From: Cynocephalus volans
Taxonomy: Eukaryota > Chordata > Mammalia > Dermoptera > Cynocephalidae
Assembly (NCBI RefSeq): GCF_027409185.1
Contig: NC_084465.1
Coordinates: 27,569,864-27,633,863 of the forward strand
Direction of reading: 5' to 3'
Length of the DNA stretch: 64,000 nt
Of the stretch, positions 24,985-37,700 are shown piece by piece. Made by a program: the position numbers and the translations under genes. Every line of letters begins with the position of its first letter. The first letter of the stretch is position 1. The notes beneath the pieces were generated by a model that saw only the letters and a program-made list of their open reading frames with translations, searched no databases and had not been told where the DNA came from.

Positions 24985-27900
24985 ATGGCAGGCCGTGGCT
25001 GTCTGGGGCTGGGGCTGTTCTGCTGGGTCCTGCTCACTGTTCCTGTGGGCCCCCAGCCTACCTCCTCCATCCCAGGTGCCTCTCTCACCACTTTGACCCC
25101 GCCACCTCAGAGTGAGGCTTCCATGCTGTCTCTCAACCTGGGACTTAACTTCAAATTCCATCTTCGGGGACCTGCTGCTGCCTGGGGGAGCCCTGTCACA
25201 GAGACCCAATCTCTCTCTCCTGGGCCAGGCCAGGAGCCAGGGGAAGAGGTGGCCAGTGGGCTGAGGACTGACCCTCTTTGGGAATTGCTGGTGGGCTACC
25301 CTGGGAGCTCTCCCCCAGAGTGGGGCTCCGCCGAAGGCAGCTCTTCGCCTTGGGCCTCCTCCCTGCCTCTGGAGTCCACATCCCCCCTCTCTGGGCCCAC
25401 CAACCGGCCCACGGTTCCCTATCAGCCCAGGATGGGCACTGTGACCTGGGACACTGCTCTGACGGCTACAGCACCTCCATCCAGAGCTCCCAGGCCCCAC
25501 CAGAGTGAGCTGGAGCTGAAGTTTGATATGGCGCTGAGAGCAGGTGCAGCCCCCACACTTGGGCATCGAACATTGCCCCTGCTGCCCAGCCTGCGGGCCA
25601 GCCTGGCAGAGATTGCTGGGCGCCTGGGACCCTTTGGTAAGTATGCACCCCATCCCAAGAAGAGCCCCTCCTAGGCACCCCTGGCAGATAAGAGGCAGCT
25701 TCAGCCTGGGCTCCTTTTGCAGGGTTCTTTGGCACTACTCTGTCTCCACTCCGGAACTTCTCAGGCCCCAGCCCCCCAGGTGCAACTGCATCCCCAAGCT
25801 CTGCCTCTGGAGTGTCAGGTTCTCCAGGTGAGTGTTTTCATTGCAACAAATATTTGTGGAACACTCTACATGCCAGGCACTGTGCTAGGGGCCTAACTGG
25901 CACCTCCCTTTCTTTCTCAGCTCAGGGGAGGCCTGTATTGCTTGTTCCAGGCCCTGGGACCTGGGCTACTCTCCCGTGGGGAAGCATTGTCTTTGCCATA
26001 CTGAGTCTGGTTTGGTCCTTGTAGCTTAGCTCATGGTGTACATAAGCTAAGCATGTGGCTGCAATTCCTAGGACAGTGGCTTCCTTAGGGCAAGCTCTAG
26101 GGAGGACAGGATTTTCTCCAAAGCCCCAGAAGCCAAGGCTGGCTGGTAGGATGGTACTTGAGCCCCATGTGCTCCCTTTGCAGGGTTCTTTGGCACCACT
26201 CTGTCCCCACCCCCATCCCCCCGGGAGAGGAAGCTCTCAAGCCCAAGCCCACTGGACCTAGCTTCTTCCCTAAGCTCTGCCACAATGGCAACAGCATCAC
26301 TAGGTAAGTGTCCAATTCATTTTGAACTCGACAATTATTTACTGAGCACTTACTACCTACTAGCTACTCAGTGTTCTGGGACCCTTTTGTTTCATTGTTG
26401 TCATAATCATAATCACCATTCTCTTTATCATCAACCATGGAGATATACAGAATGATCTGAGAACAAGTGTTGCTGGGGAAGGTCCCACACAGAGTTAAAT
26501 AATGGTCCTCTGAAGGTTTTGCAATCACAGGCAGAGCAGGATGAAGACAGATGTATCAGGAGTAAACAGACACAGGAACTCCTCCATGATTTTCACAGCC
26601 TGGGCACTAACCCCACCCTTCACTCCAGTCGGCCTGGCCTCCCTCCATCCTGTGCACCCCCCACCCACCACACCCCATCCTTCTAACCTTCGGGCTCTTT
26701 CTTTTGCTGTCTGATCTGACCTGACATGCTGTCAGATGTGGGCAGTGCTGGGCCTCTTATTGATAAGACATTGAAGAGGGGACCTTGAGTAGACAGATGA
26801 CACCTTCATTTAAGGGAGCCTTTTAGAACATGCACATAGACAAGCTGGTGGTGCAGAGGAAAGATCACAGACTCTGGAATCTTGAGACCTCGTTTTGAAT
26901 TCCAGTTCACTTACTTGATGGGTGACTTTGGGCAGGTTATTCAACCTCTCTGAGCCTACATTTTCTCATGTGTCTATGGTTTAATAAGAGTAGTTATTTT
27001 GCCAAGTTATTGTAATGCTTCTACATAATGCAAGCTCTTGACAGGACGTTGGGTACAAAGTAGAAGCTCATTAAATAGTAGCTGTTGACCTTGCTTCTTT
27101 CCCCAACTGCACTCTACATACACTTCCAGATCCTACCTCTCAGACATCCTAACTCTGGCCGCAAGCTTTGATGGAACAACACATAAGCCACATGGCACAG
27201 GGCATAGGTACTCAGGAGAGGTTCTGGTAGATGAGGCCAAGGGGGCCATGGAGAGGGCCACTAGTCCCAGATCTGCTCTGCAAAGGGTTTGCTGTGGCTG
27301 TGAAGCCTCCCAGCCACCCCACACGAGGCTCAGCAGTGGAAACCACTGGTCTCCCCGGTTTTTCCAGCTCCAGACTTAACATAGCACCTTTCTCTCCGGC
27401 TCACTCTAGCCTGGTCCCTGCACTCCCTCCGCAGGTGGGTGAAGAGGCTGCCATCCCCCCTGTCCAGCCCCGTGTGCAGCAGTGGCTGGGTCTGCTGTGG
27501 GATGGGGGGCAGGCTCTGTGCCTCAGGGGAAGGATGCTGGCTGGCAGTCTGTCGGCCTTGGTGACAGCACTGGCCAGGCAGGTTTAATGAGTCTGGACAG
27601 TATCAGAGGCAGCCCAGCTCAGCAGGCTGGCAGCCCCACCTCATTCCCCCTCCTCACTGATGGCTGCAGGAGCTCAACCTCTCCCTGGCTGCTCCTCTTG
27701 GATAAACCCAGGAGGACTACAGGCCTTGAAGACAAGAGAAGGCCAATAGGTCTTGCTCATGCAAGCAGCGTGTGTGTATGTGTGCACGTGCGTGTGTGTA
27801 GTAGTGCTGAGCAGTTACTGGACAAAGGGGGGTCTCTCTGTATCCCCTTTAGGATCTTTCTAACCTAGGTGCAATCAGCCCGTGACTCTTAGGGTTTCCT

Positions 27901-30495
27901 TGCATTGGGTCTCCTTCACCTTGGACAGAGCTTGTATTTAGCCCATACATGCCAGAACAGTTGTACAAGTCACAACATACTGAAGAACTTTCATACAAGT
28001 TGTTAGGTATCCACTGCTCTTAGTCCCCTCAGTATTCCCCTCCATTCCTTAACCACCCTGGCTGGCGTCTGTTCTGATTGGCTGGCACCTGCACCATCCC
28101 AGTTTTTAGATATTTTGAGTGTCATCCCTACAAAGTCAGTCCTCCATGACCCTGGAGGTAGGGGTGGGGAGAGGAATGGGGCCAGAGCATGAAGCAGGCT
28201 GCAGCTTCCAGCATCCGGAGTGGAGATGTGATTCCCCAGCCCTTTGATCTGGGCAGCTGGTGGATAATCAGGCCTGACTTCTCCATGAATTGAGCTGGCC
28301 CCTCCCCAGCAAGCTCCTGCCTCACTAATTACTCACATTGACATCCCATCTCCTCACTTGCTCCTGAGGTCAAGAGGGGCCAGAGGGCCAGAGTAGGACC
28401 TCCCTGTAGGGGAGGCCTGCTCAGGAGATGGATCCTGGGAAGGGAGGACCAGAAGATCACTATTGTCTGGACTGTTCTGGCAGAAACTGAAGGCCCTTTC
28501 TGGGGAAGCCTTGAATGTGGAAGTAGGAGATGAGGTCAAGTGGACCCTTCCAAGGCAGAAGCTGGGTTTTCTTTTGCTTGTCCCCACCCACACTTGGCCC
28601 AGTGTAGGCCACACCAGGCATGCTTTGCCGCCTGGAATCAGTGCTGCTAATTCAGAACTCTCTCTCTGACACTTGAGCTACCTCTGTACTTTGCCTATTT
28701 TCTGGTTTTTATTCCTTTTCTGGGTTCTTATGAATGTTGAAATTTGCTGTAGTTGCCATAGTGCTTTGGGCCAGGGTTTCCTGTGGCGCATGGGTGAGAA
28801 GTGGAGATGGAAGAGGGGGATGTGGAGCTGACCTCTGAGAGCTGCACTTGTCTGTACAGTGAGCGGGGGGGTGGGGGGACGCCCAACAGGCTGGGACAGA
28901 TTGTGGGCTCCTGGGCAGGGTCTTTCTGCCCTTCTGCAGATCCCACAAAGGCCACAGAAAGACGAAGCAAACTCATTCATTTTGCAGAAGAACTGGGTTG
29001 GATAAAGTCATCTGAGGGGACCAAAGAGTGAGGGGTGAGGGAGTGTGAGTATTTAATCCCAGACTGATGCCCACCCCTGCTCATCAAGCTATCCATTCCC
29101 AACCAAATGGTTTCTCATTTAACTGATAGCTGGTGTCTTCATTAGTGTTTAGGGGTTAGGCTAGCAGAATGGTGTTCTTTAAACAGAGTTCATAAGGTGA
29201 GACTGTGTTGTTGTTCACTTGTTTGACTAATTGATGTCTTTCTAAGCAAGTTTGAGATGCTAAGGGCCTTTAACACAGACAACAGCCTTTAGTTAGTTAA
29301 ATCAAGAACTAGTTTGAGGCCAGAAGTGGCCACACTTACGCAGACACAAACTGACGATTGATCAGTCTTGAACATTTGCCAACAATAATGACAATGACAA
29401 CAATCATATTGAATGATTATTATGCACTAGGCACTCCAAAGAGTCTTACATGCATCGTCTCATTTATCCTCATAACAGTCCTGTGCAGTAGATACTCCTA
29501 CCCATTTCAGATTTCAGGAATGTGATGCAACGGGCATCAGGGTGCGTGCTGCCATTTCCAGTTGGCAGCGAGCAATGTATATTTAATTTTTGGGCTGTTC
29601 CTTTTGAGCCACCCCCAGTTGCACAATTCCATCGTCCTCTCCAGAGCCACCTTCTGGACCCCTCACTCCTTCTCTTTATTCTCAGAACTGCTGTATTTTG
29701 CATGTCCCCAGCACGAGATGGCACTGCTGGGGTTGGGGGTGCTCCTGAAGTTTTCCTGTGTTGTCTGGTTGGGGTATGGCCAGGGCATGGCCAGGCAATT
29801 GGGGCAGGAGTCTGATTGTCAGGAGCCTTCCCCCCGCTCATTCTACATCTGTCTGTCTACTTCCCCATCCCCATAGGCTGTCCCTGTTTGTCACCATCAC
29901 TCTTACTTCCTCCAGCCTTGCCTGTAGCTGCAATCCTGCTGAGCCTGCTAAGTGGGGATAGGGACAGGTTCAGCTTCCAGCATCTTCTCTTGCTGCCTGG
30001 CCACAAGGAGAATCCTTGGTTCTAACTCTTCCTAAGACTTTTTTTGCTCTGGGAGAGTAGAATTAGGGATCTTATGCCTTACCCTCTCTTAGCTGATTTC
30101 CTTTTCCCCAAGGGATGTGGGAAGATGTTGGAGCACAAGGTGGGGCCTGGGGCCTGAGTTAGCAAACCCCAGAGCTCCTGAGGGGCTCACTTACTCAGAT
30201 GGCATTTTGTCCCACTATGATCTTTCCATTTGTTCCTTTCTGGGAGTTCAAGGACAGCCTCTAAGACCCAAGGGAGTCCATCACAATGTCACCTGTAAAA
30301 TGGGGGGAGAACCAATGAGTCATCTCTATTAAGAGCCTTGGACCAATGGCTTTATGATTGAGTCAGGATGGGGGTTACAGCCATGAGTAGGTGAGGACTG
30401 GGGTGTAGCAGGCAGGAAGGCCAGTGAAAAAGGAGAAATGGTGTTCCCCTCAGAGTGCTGGGGACAGGAGTGTCATACCCCTCCCCGTGCTCTGT

Positions 30496-30535
<40 letters not shown>

Positions 30536-33065
30536 TATGTGTAGGGGGAAGCAGTTGAAAAGGGCAGGGGAAGCTTCTTCAAGCACCAAGGTGGGGGTAG
30601 GGAGTCAGGGTGCAGAACAAGAGATAAGCAAACGAGTATTATGAAAAGAATTTGGAATAGTGGAAAGGGGCTCAGATTGATGCTGAGATCTGGATTCTGG
30701 TTACAGCTCTGCCTATGTGTAATCATGGACAAGTCACTTTACCTCTCAGCAGAGCCTCACTATCTTTATCTGGCAAATAAGAAGATTCATTTATTCAATT
30801 AATATCTGCTCAATGTCAACTATGTGCCAGAAACCATTTTAAGCATGGAGATTCAGATATGAGCAAAGCAAACAAAAATTCTTGTTTTCATAAAGCTTCC
30901 TTTCTGGTGGGGAGATTGGACTGGAGGGGGCCTCTACAGTTCCTTCCAGTTGTAAAGTTCTATGACTTAAGAAAAACCCTTTTCAGTAGGAGCTGGGGGG
31001 TGGAGGAAACAGGGTCGGGAGGGGGAAGAGGGAAAAGGATGAGAGTGGAAACTTCACTAGGAAGAGTTTGAATGGGGGAGGGGAAGAGGTCAGGCCGAGA
31101 GGTTGGGTGAGTCTCATATGTAAGACACGTGCATCTTGGATGCTTTGGCAGACTCTCTGACTGGCATTCAGGCTACTGCTGTGGGGAGGGCAGGGGAAAG
31201 GCTGCAAAATTGCTTCAGCCAAATGTTCTTTGCCCACAGACCCCACCATCCCCACCTCTGGCCCAGATGGCCCCTCTCCTGCCAGCTTTGGGAACCCTTC
31301 GGTGCAGCCAGAGTGTGGGACAGAGTCCTGCAGAAAGGGAGAATTGCCTGAACACGAGGGGCAGCCTCCTGCAGCCCCATTGCCCCTCTTCTTCCTCACC
31401 TTGGAGGCCGACTGGGCAGAGGCCAGGGCTCGCTGGGGGCTGGCCTGGGAAGCCCATGTGTACGGGGTAGGCGCGCTCTTCGGCCTGGTGGCCCTGCTGG
31501 CGCTGCTGGCTCTGGCCCTCTTGCCCTGGCGCTGCCCTCCCAGCGCCCCCTGCCTGGCGCTGCTGGACCTGCTGCTGCTCTCAGCCGGGACCACGCGAGC
31601 CTTCCCACTCTTCTACGATGCCTACGGGCACCGCGACCGGCTGCCCGCGCTCGCCTGGCTGCTGCTGCAGGACCTTCCGCTGCCCTGCCTGGCCGCGGGC
31701 CTGGGGCTGGCCTGCCTGCTGCTGGCCCGGCCGCGCCCGCCGCGGTGCCCTGGCGGCCTGGCAGCGCTGCTGCTCCTGGGGCTGGGGCTGGCGGCCGCCG
31801 CCGCCCTCGGGAGCGCCGCGCACCGCCCGCTGCGGCCCCTGCGGCTCGCCTCGCGCGGGCTGCACGCCTTCCTCGTCGCCCTCCTTTCGGGGCTCCTGCT
31901 GATGCTCTCCTGCTGGGGGGGCCGGCGGCGGCGGGCCGGAGCGCCCCTGGGGGGCTCTGGCTTCAAGGGAGCCACCCCTCTCCCGCAGGCGCGCAGCCCT
32001 TTCGCCCCGCGGGAGTCCTGGCGGCGCGCGGCGCGCACGGCCCCAGTGGCAGGCACCTTCGGGCTGCTGAGTGGAGTCCTGCAGGGCTACGAGGTGCTGT
32101 ACGCCCTGGGGTATGGGGGTCAACCTGGCCTGGAGGGGCCCTGGCCCTGGTGGGCCTTCCAGCTCGGCCTGCGCCTGGGCGAGGTGGGCGTCGCGCTCCC
32201 GTTGGCGTTGCTGGGCCTCTACCCCGCGCTCTGCAGCCCCCGCGTGCCGCCGCGCTGCTGGGCCAAGCTCTTCCGTTTGTCCCCAGGCCACGCGGCCCCG
32301 CTGCTGCCCGCAGGCTGGGTCGCCGGGCCTCCGGACAAGGAGCCCCTGGGTAGCGCCATAGCGCGCGGCGACGCGGAGCTGCTGCAGCTGTGCGCCCTGG
32401 CAGGGCCAGGCCCTGACCTCCTACTCCAGGGCGGCGGCTGCAGTGGCTTCGACGGCGCGGTGGCCAACCCAGCCCCGTCCCCGGCCTCCTCCCCCTGCAG
32501 CGATTACACCGTGGACTTCCGCCCGCCCTCTCCCATCAACCTGCGCCGCAGCATCGAAGAGGCCCTGTGCAGCGAGGCCCTGCTCGCACCCGGCCTCTTC
32601 CAGGGCCCTGCCTTCGAGGAAGCCCTGCCTGGGCTCCGTGTCCACCGCACTGCCTCGCTGGGGGCGAAGGCGGGGGTCGGGCCCAGTGGGAGGTCGCAGG
32701 AGGCCCCGGGCTCCCCGGCAGCCCCGGAGCTCCCCTCCCCCGGGGCCTGGCTGGCCGGCAGCAGCGCCTCATCAGGCTCGCTGTGCGGACTCTCCCGGGA
32801 CAGCTCGTCCATGCTGCTGTGCTCCAGCCCCGACAGGCTCCCGCGCTGTCCGCTGGTCTGTGTCCTCACTCCCCCGCGGCCCTCGGGAAGCAGCCCCAGA
32901 CTCCCGGCCTCGGGATCCTACCAGGCCTTGTCCCCACTCTCCCGCGACTCCCCAGAGCCTGCTCCTGAGCTGCAGGCCGAGGAGGCCTTGCTGCAGGAGC
33001 AATTCCTGGACGCCTGCCGACAGATCGACGAGTTGAGCATGGGCAGCGACACCATAGACTTGTGA
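24985..33065 (+). CDS. PRRT4: PRRT4, proline-rich transmembrane protein 4, complete coding region
   Basis: Coding exons: 24985-25636, 25723-25827, 26184-26303, 31240-33065; all internal junctions are phase 1. They give 900 codons; the human protein is about 899 residues. The start has a good Kozak context (GGGGCCATGG) and opens a signal peptide (CLGLGLFCWVLLTVPVG). Residues 25-350 form a Pro/Ser/Thr-rich, probably extracellular, domain ending in the PLFFLTLEADW motif. Hydrophobic segments lie near 368-388, 393-411, 436-455, 463-483, 500-519, 559-580 and 596-624, so it is a roughly seven-pass membrane protein. The cytosolic tail (about 640-900) is Ser/Pro-rich, contains CSDYTVDFRPPSPINLRRS and ends CRQIDELSMGSDTIDL. 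PRRT3 shares this domain architecture. Its molecular function is not established. The last exon is very GC-rich, and long ORFs in other frames across it are shadows. Confidence 0.96.
26850..27085 (+). repeat. MIR SINE fossil in the last PRRT4 intron
   Basis: 'aagatcacagactctggaat', 'ttactTgatgggtgactttg', 'caacctctctgagcctacat' and 'agaagctcattaaatagtag' follow the MIR consensus in order. Confidence 0.8.
29375..29520 (-). repeat. MIR SINE fossil
   Basis: 'attatgcactaggcactcca', 'atcgtctcatttatcctcat' and 'ccatttcagatttcagga' fit a minus-strand MIR. Confidence 0.65.
30498..30534. repeat. (GT)n microsatellite
   Basis: About 18 uninterrupted GT units in the PRRT4 intron. Confidence 0.97.
30640..30785 (+). 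repeat. MIR SINE fossil
   Basis: 'ctgagatctggattctggtt', 'acagctctgcctatgtgtaa' and 'caagtcactttacctctcag' follow the MIR core. Confidence 0.7.
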
Positions 33066-33336
33066 AGAGGTGGCCACCTCGCTGCCCCCGCCATAGGACG
33101 TCCCTTTCAGGCACCTGCTCTGCCGAGACCTGCATACTGTAACCCTTCCCCAATCTTGCCTGGCTCAGATACCTCTCCCGATTCCTTCCCCATCCAGGGG
33201 CCCTGGGTGGGTGGGTCAGCAGCCAGGATCTGTTGATTGGGAATGAGTGCCACCTTCTCTGGAGCCCTGGGAAGCTGATGCCCTCAGCTGCAACTCTAGG
33301 CTGGCAGGGGTCCCACTTTCCTTGGCATTCACCAGC

Positions 33337-33342
33337 AATAAA
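33337..33342 (+). terminator. PRRT4: PRRT4 proximal polyadenylation signal AATAAA
   Basis: Lies 272 nt after the stop codon and is followed by a GT-rich stretch (AAGGTGCTCC). It is the likely main 3' end. Confidence 0.75.
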
Positions 33343-33585
33343 GTTCCAAGGTGCTCCACTCCTGACCACCACTCCCCACTCTGGTGCTGAGTGAGAGGGG
33401 CTGTCCTCAGAAGACCTCAGGACGTGCCCCAGGCCACATGCCCACCTCTGCCATGTCCAGGAATCCCACCCCTGAATGAGACTCTCTGTCCTGCAGTGAC
33501 CTTTCTGCACAGAAGGGTCCATAGTCCATCTAGGTGGCTTTACAGCAGTCGGGTGGAAGGCGAATGCTTTCAGAGTTAATTTATC

Positions 33586-33591
33586 AATAAA
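33586..33591 (+). terminator. PRRT4: Second AATAAA, possible distal PRRT4 poly(A) site
   Basis: ATCAATAAAATATTTTC about 520 nt after the stop codon could end a longer 3' UTR. Use is not shown by the sequence. Confidence 0.45.
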
Positions 33592-35165
33592 ATATTTTCA
33601 GAGGAGAAAGTTCTGACCTTCTTGGAAAAGCTTAGATGGGGCAACAGCAGCAGTGGGTCCACCAGAAGTGGAATAGAAGCAGCTTTTGGGTGGGTTGCAT
33701 TTACCTCAGACCCCAGTGACCTTCACCCAAGACTGAAGAATCTTGTCCTGTGGTTGGGATGTGTAAGGGTCCTAGGAGGAGCCCCTTGAAGACCCTTTGA
33801 CTCCCTGGGAAGTGGCTTTACACAGAGATGGAACACAGCCCTGAGAGGTGAGGCAGAAACTCTGCAGTCATTGGTGGAAATGCCTGTGTTCCTAGGAGCC
33901 TGGCTTCAGGTCCTGGTGGGCTGCTGGCTAGATTAGCTTGTGGTAAGGTCCTTCATGGAGGTGCTAATACAGAAGTAAAAGGGCCTGATCACTTGGAGCT
34001 GGGATTCCCAGTGATCCCCCCTGCCACATTCCCGCAGTTTGAGATGCACAAAGATGAAGCTATCTCCTTCACCCACCAACAGGGCCTCTTTGAGGGTGGG
34101 CTCACAACCACCCTTCCCTTTCCCTGCAGAACTCTCATCTCCCATGAGTGCGGGTCCTGCCTAGAGAAAGCCTGTGTCCACCTCCCCACCCCAGCCTAGC
34201 TCCCAAAGCTGAACTCACAGTGGAGATACTCATGAACACATCCGGCCACCAGGCCCTCCCTTGCCTGGAGCATTTGGCTCTGAGCTCAGTAGTGTGTGTT
34301 TGTCATTGGCTAAAATGCAGTGGCTCAGAGTAGCACAAAAACAGAGTTGTAGATTAGGTTCGAAAATGAAAATCTGACAGTGTTTTGGCGGATGTCTTGC
34401 CCATCACAGGGCAACCTGCAGGGGCACACGCAGTAGGCTTAAAGTGGAAAAGCAGGAACGTAGATGGTTTTTCTTCCAACTCTGCCCATCAGCTCGTGGG
34501 GATTGGAGAAGGGAGACCAGGGAGCCAAGAGGGAAGCAGGCAGGGAGGCCGGGAGGGGTGGGGCCTCAGCCATACTAGGTCCAAAGAACTAGAGGAAGAA
34601 TCCAAGCACTGCTGTCCTTGCAGATGAAGATCTGTTTTGGCTGAGAGGAGCAACCAGGGCCTGAGACCTCAGAGAGAGGAGGGGAGTGATGTTTGGGGGA
34701 GAGTGAGAGTCACAGTAGGGAAAAGAAATGGGAGGAAGGTGGGGCAGGCACAGCTGAGGAACAGGACTGGAGTGGTTCTAACTCTGTTTCCTCCATCACC
34801 TGGCCCAGCTTGGCTCAGAAATTCCTGCTGCATCGTCAGTCTGGGCTGAGGCCCAGAGAACTGCCAACCTCCTAATTACAGGCATTTCTCACTATGTCGT
34901 AGTGGCTGCAGTGAGCCCAGCACCGTAGCTGTTTTGTGTCTTGTAAGAAGTGCTTGCTGCTCTGAGAAATTGCTCTCTTTCTTTCCCGCTTACCCTTCCA
35001 TCTGCCTCTCACCTGCCTCTGCCCACTCAGCTCTTCTCTGCCATCTATTCCTCACTGTAATCCTTGCCAGCTGTTCTCTCTCACTTACTGTCCTCATCAA
35101 GGTCCTTGATTTTATGCACATACCTCCCAACTGAGCAGTCCAAACCCTGAATACCCCCAGTCAAT

Positions 35166-35186
35166 CTGTCTGTCTGTCTGTCTGTC

Positions 35187-35241
<55 letters not shown>

Positions 35242-35250
35242 TACACACAC
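35166..35250. repeat. Compound microsatellite (TGTC)n(TC)n(CA)n
   Basis: Six TGTC units, about 16 TC units, then about 10 CA units with one AT interruption. Confidence 0.96.
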
Positions 35251-35559
35251 TCCTTTTCTGTTTGGAAGTTCTGAATGGGGTCAGGGGGAGGGGCAAGGGA
35301 ATACAGCTTAGTGTTCGCCAGCCGCAATATTTCTTTGATTTTCCTCAGCAAGAATTATCTCAGCCCTTTGACTTCATAAAGAGGCCAAGACTTTGGTTAG
35401 ACAGCCCTTTCCTTTTGTTTCATGCCTTAACCCTTACCCAAAGCAGATTTCCCTGAAGGAGTCTAGATAGATCCTAATGCATACACTCTTCAGCTGCAAA
35501 TCTTCATACTGTGGCGGACTGAGAGAAAAACTCACCTTCATTCATTCATTCATTCATTC

Positions 35560-35800
35560 AATCTCTTAAAAAATATTTATTGAATGCTTACAATGTGCTA
35601 GGTGCTGGGGACAGAGATATACTGGGTGGACACCAGCCTCGAATTTGTGAAGTTGAAGGGCTTTGGGGGGAAGGCAGACATTAAACACTAACCACACAAA
35701 TAATCAGAATAGCAAAGTAATTAAGTACAGTTGTGAGAAGTATTAAGAACAAGAACCGTTTGGTATTATAAGAAGGTTTGGCTTGCAAGTGGAAGTGGAG
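35560..35800 (+). repeat. Old interspersed repeat fragment (family of 38997-39850)
   Basis: 'tatttattgaatgcttacaa', 'gtgctggggacagagatata' and 'gtgagaagtattaagaacaa' repeat the opening of the copies at 15607 and 38997. Confidence 0.6.
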
Positions 35801-37228
35801 CCGGAGGGATGAGGCCTGGGAGAGGCTGGCTGGAACAGCCCACGCCTCTCTTACTTCCTTTCTGGGCTTCTGTACAGTGATGGATTAGGGAGAGGCCAGC
35901 AGTTTATTTCCCCTGGAAGCCATGTTGCTAGTGTGGTGCAAGGTACCACGACTCCTGCTATTTATTTAATAAAGAACGCTGCGTGTGTCCTGGGTTGATG
36001 GATGAGCAAATATTCCTAATTGAAAAACCACGAGCCCTCCCTGATATGAATGGATAGGAGGGGATGGGGTGAGGTTGAGGCTGGGAGACAGATAGGAAGC
36101 CAGGTCTGAACTGTGGGGAGGGTAGAAAGGGTCAGCTGTACTGTTGTTGTCCCTGAGGGGCACAGAACCCCTGCACTGTAGGTGGCTGCTGCCCCCTGAT
36201 GGGCATAGGGACACAGTTTGGTTTTGTCTTTTAAGGAAGATTTGGGTCCAAAATACTTAAAATTTAGCGTTTGTAGGGGGTGTTGCAAAGGGAGGTTGGA
36301 AAAACCTTCTCAGTGTTCTTTTCCTGCAGCCAGGACTGGGAAGACCTTTCCATAGCTGGGGCCCTGAAGCTTGCAATTTGGTCTTTGGGGATAGAATTTC
36401 AGTTCCTACGGTGGTGGGGGGGTGGGTGGAGGAGGCAGGAGCGAAGGAGAAAGAAGGAGGAATGTGGAATCCCAGACCCACTTTGTTCAAATGACCTATC
36501 ACATTCTCCTTTGTCTATTTGTCTCTCTTTATCCTGGATAGAATTAACCCAGTAGGCTTAAAAATCTGTTTTGTATTTCTTTTTCTTATTTATTTACTTA
36601 TTTTAACATTTACTTTTGGAGCTAGGGATTCATAAATCTGATGTTTGGTATTGTCCCTTCCCCTCCCATCACTACCAACCAGTCATCCGTCCATCCAAAA
36701 TGTATTAAAGTGGATGGGGCTTGAGGAGAAAGGGAAACTTACTTTTTACTGTACTTTTTATACTTTAAAATTTTTCTACCTACCATGTTACTACTATTTA
36801 AAATAGTGATTTAAGGAACACATTCTATTTTATGGAATGAAGCATTGCTCAGTTTGAGAATCACAATAAAGCCAATTGAGATCTTTAAACTAAAAATAAA
36901 TAAATAAGTAAAAGTAATGATTTTAAAAAGGCCTTGTTTTTTACTGACCACCCACCAGAAAAAAAAAAAACTCCTTGTGAACTTTTTTCAGCTAGGCATT
37001 CTGTAGGGTGCAATGGTCTTACACACAGGTCAGTTGCTGAACCCAAAGGGATGGCAAACATTCTCTGTGTTCTGAAATTCAAGAGCACCCAGGTCTCCTC
37101 TAGGCCAGTGAGATCTCTCAGATTTGGGTTTGTCTGATAAGCTGACCTGAGGGAGGATCTTCTGTCTCTGGGTGGACTTAGGTTCTAGGTCTGTGTATAT
37201 AAGCAGATGTTATGTTTGCTTTGGGTGT

Positions 37229-37414
37229 GTTATTTTATTTTATTTTATTTTATTTAAAAAGATGACTGGTAAGGGGATCTTAACCCTTGACTTGGTGTTG
37301 TCAGCACCATGCTCTACCAAGTGAGCTAACCAGCCATCCCTATATAGGGATCTGAACCCGTGGCCTTGGTGTTATCAGCACCACACTCTCCCAAGTGAGC
37401 CACGGGCCAGCCCT
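37229..37414 (-). mobile_element. Dimeric tRNA-Ile SINE with (TAAAA)n tail
   Basis: Minus-strand dimer with the same two-unit structure and linker (ATATAGGGAT) as the other dimers. The tail is a run of TTTTA repeats on +. Confidence 0.88.
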
Positions 37415-37700
37415 TTTTCTTTTCTTCTTCTTTTTTTTTTTTTTTAGCTCACCTATTTTATCCCTAATGCCTGGCACTTAGGAGCTCAGGAAATATTTAT
37501 TGAAAGAATAATTGTGTATGATCTGTGTCTACATGTACTTCGGTACCTATAATTTGTCTATCAGGCCAAGGTGACAGACGTCTCATAATCTCCGAGAATA
37601 TGAGGATTTTCTGAATGATGTATGTGACATATTTGTGTCTATGTCTGTGAGTTCTGGTGGCATTTTATGCATATAATCTGGGAATCTGTGGAGACACTTC

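Noticed and set aside
24889-25653. 254-codon minus-strand open frame
   Set aside because: It is the antisense of PRRT4 coding exon 2, with no family resemblance.
31581-32291. 236-codon minus-strand open frame
   Set aside because: It is antisense to the GC-rich last exon of PRRT4 and is Gln/Arg/Gly low-complexity; a shadow of the real gene.
35166-35250. Short regular repeats that might suggest an array
   Set aside because: These are simple dinucleotide and tetranucleotide microsatellites without spacers; no CRISPR-like structure occurs in this mammalian window.
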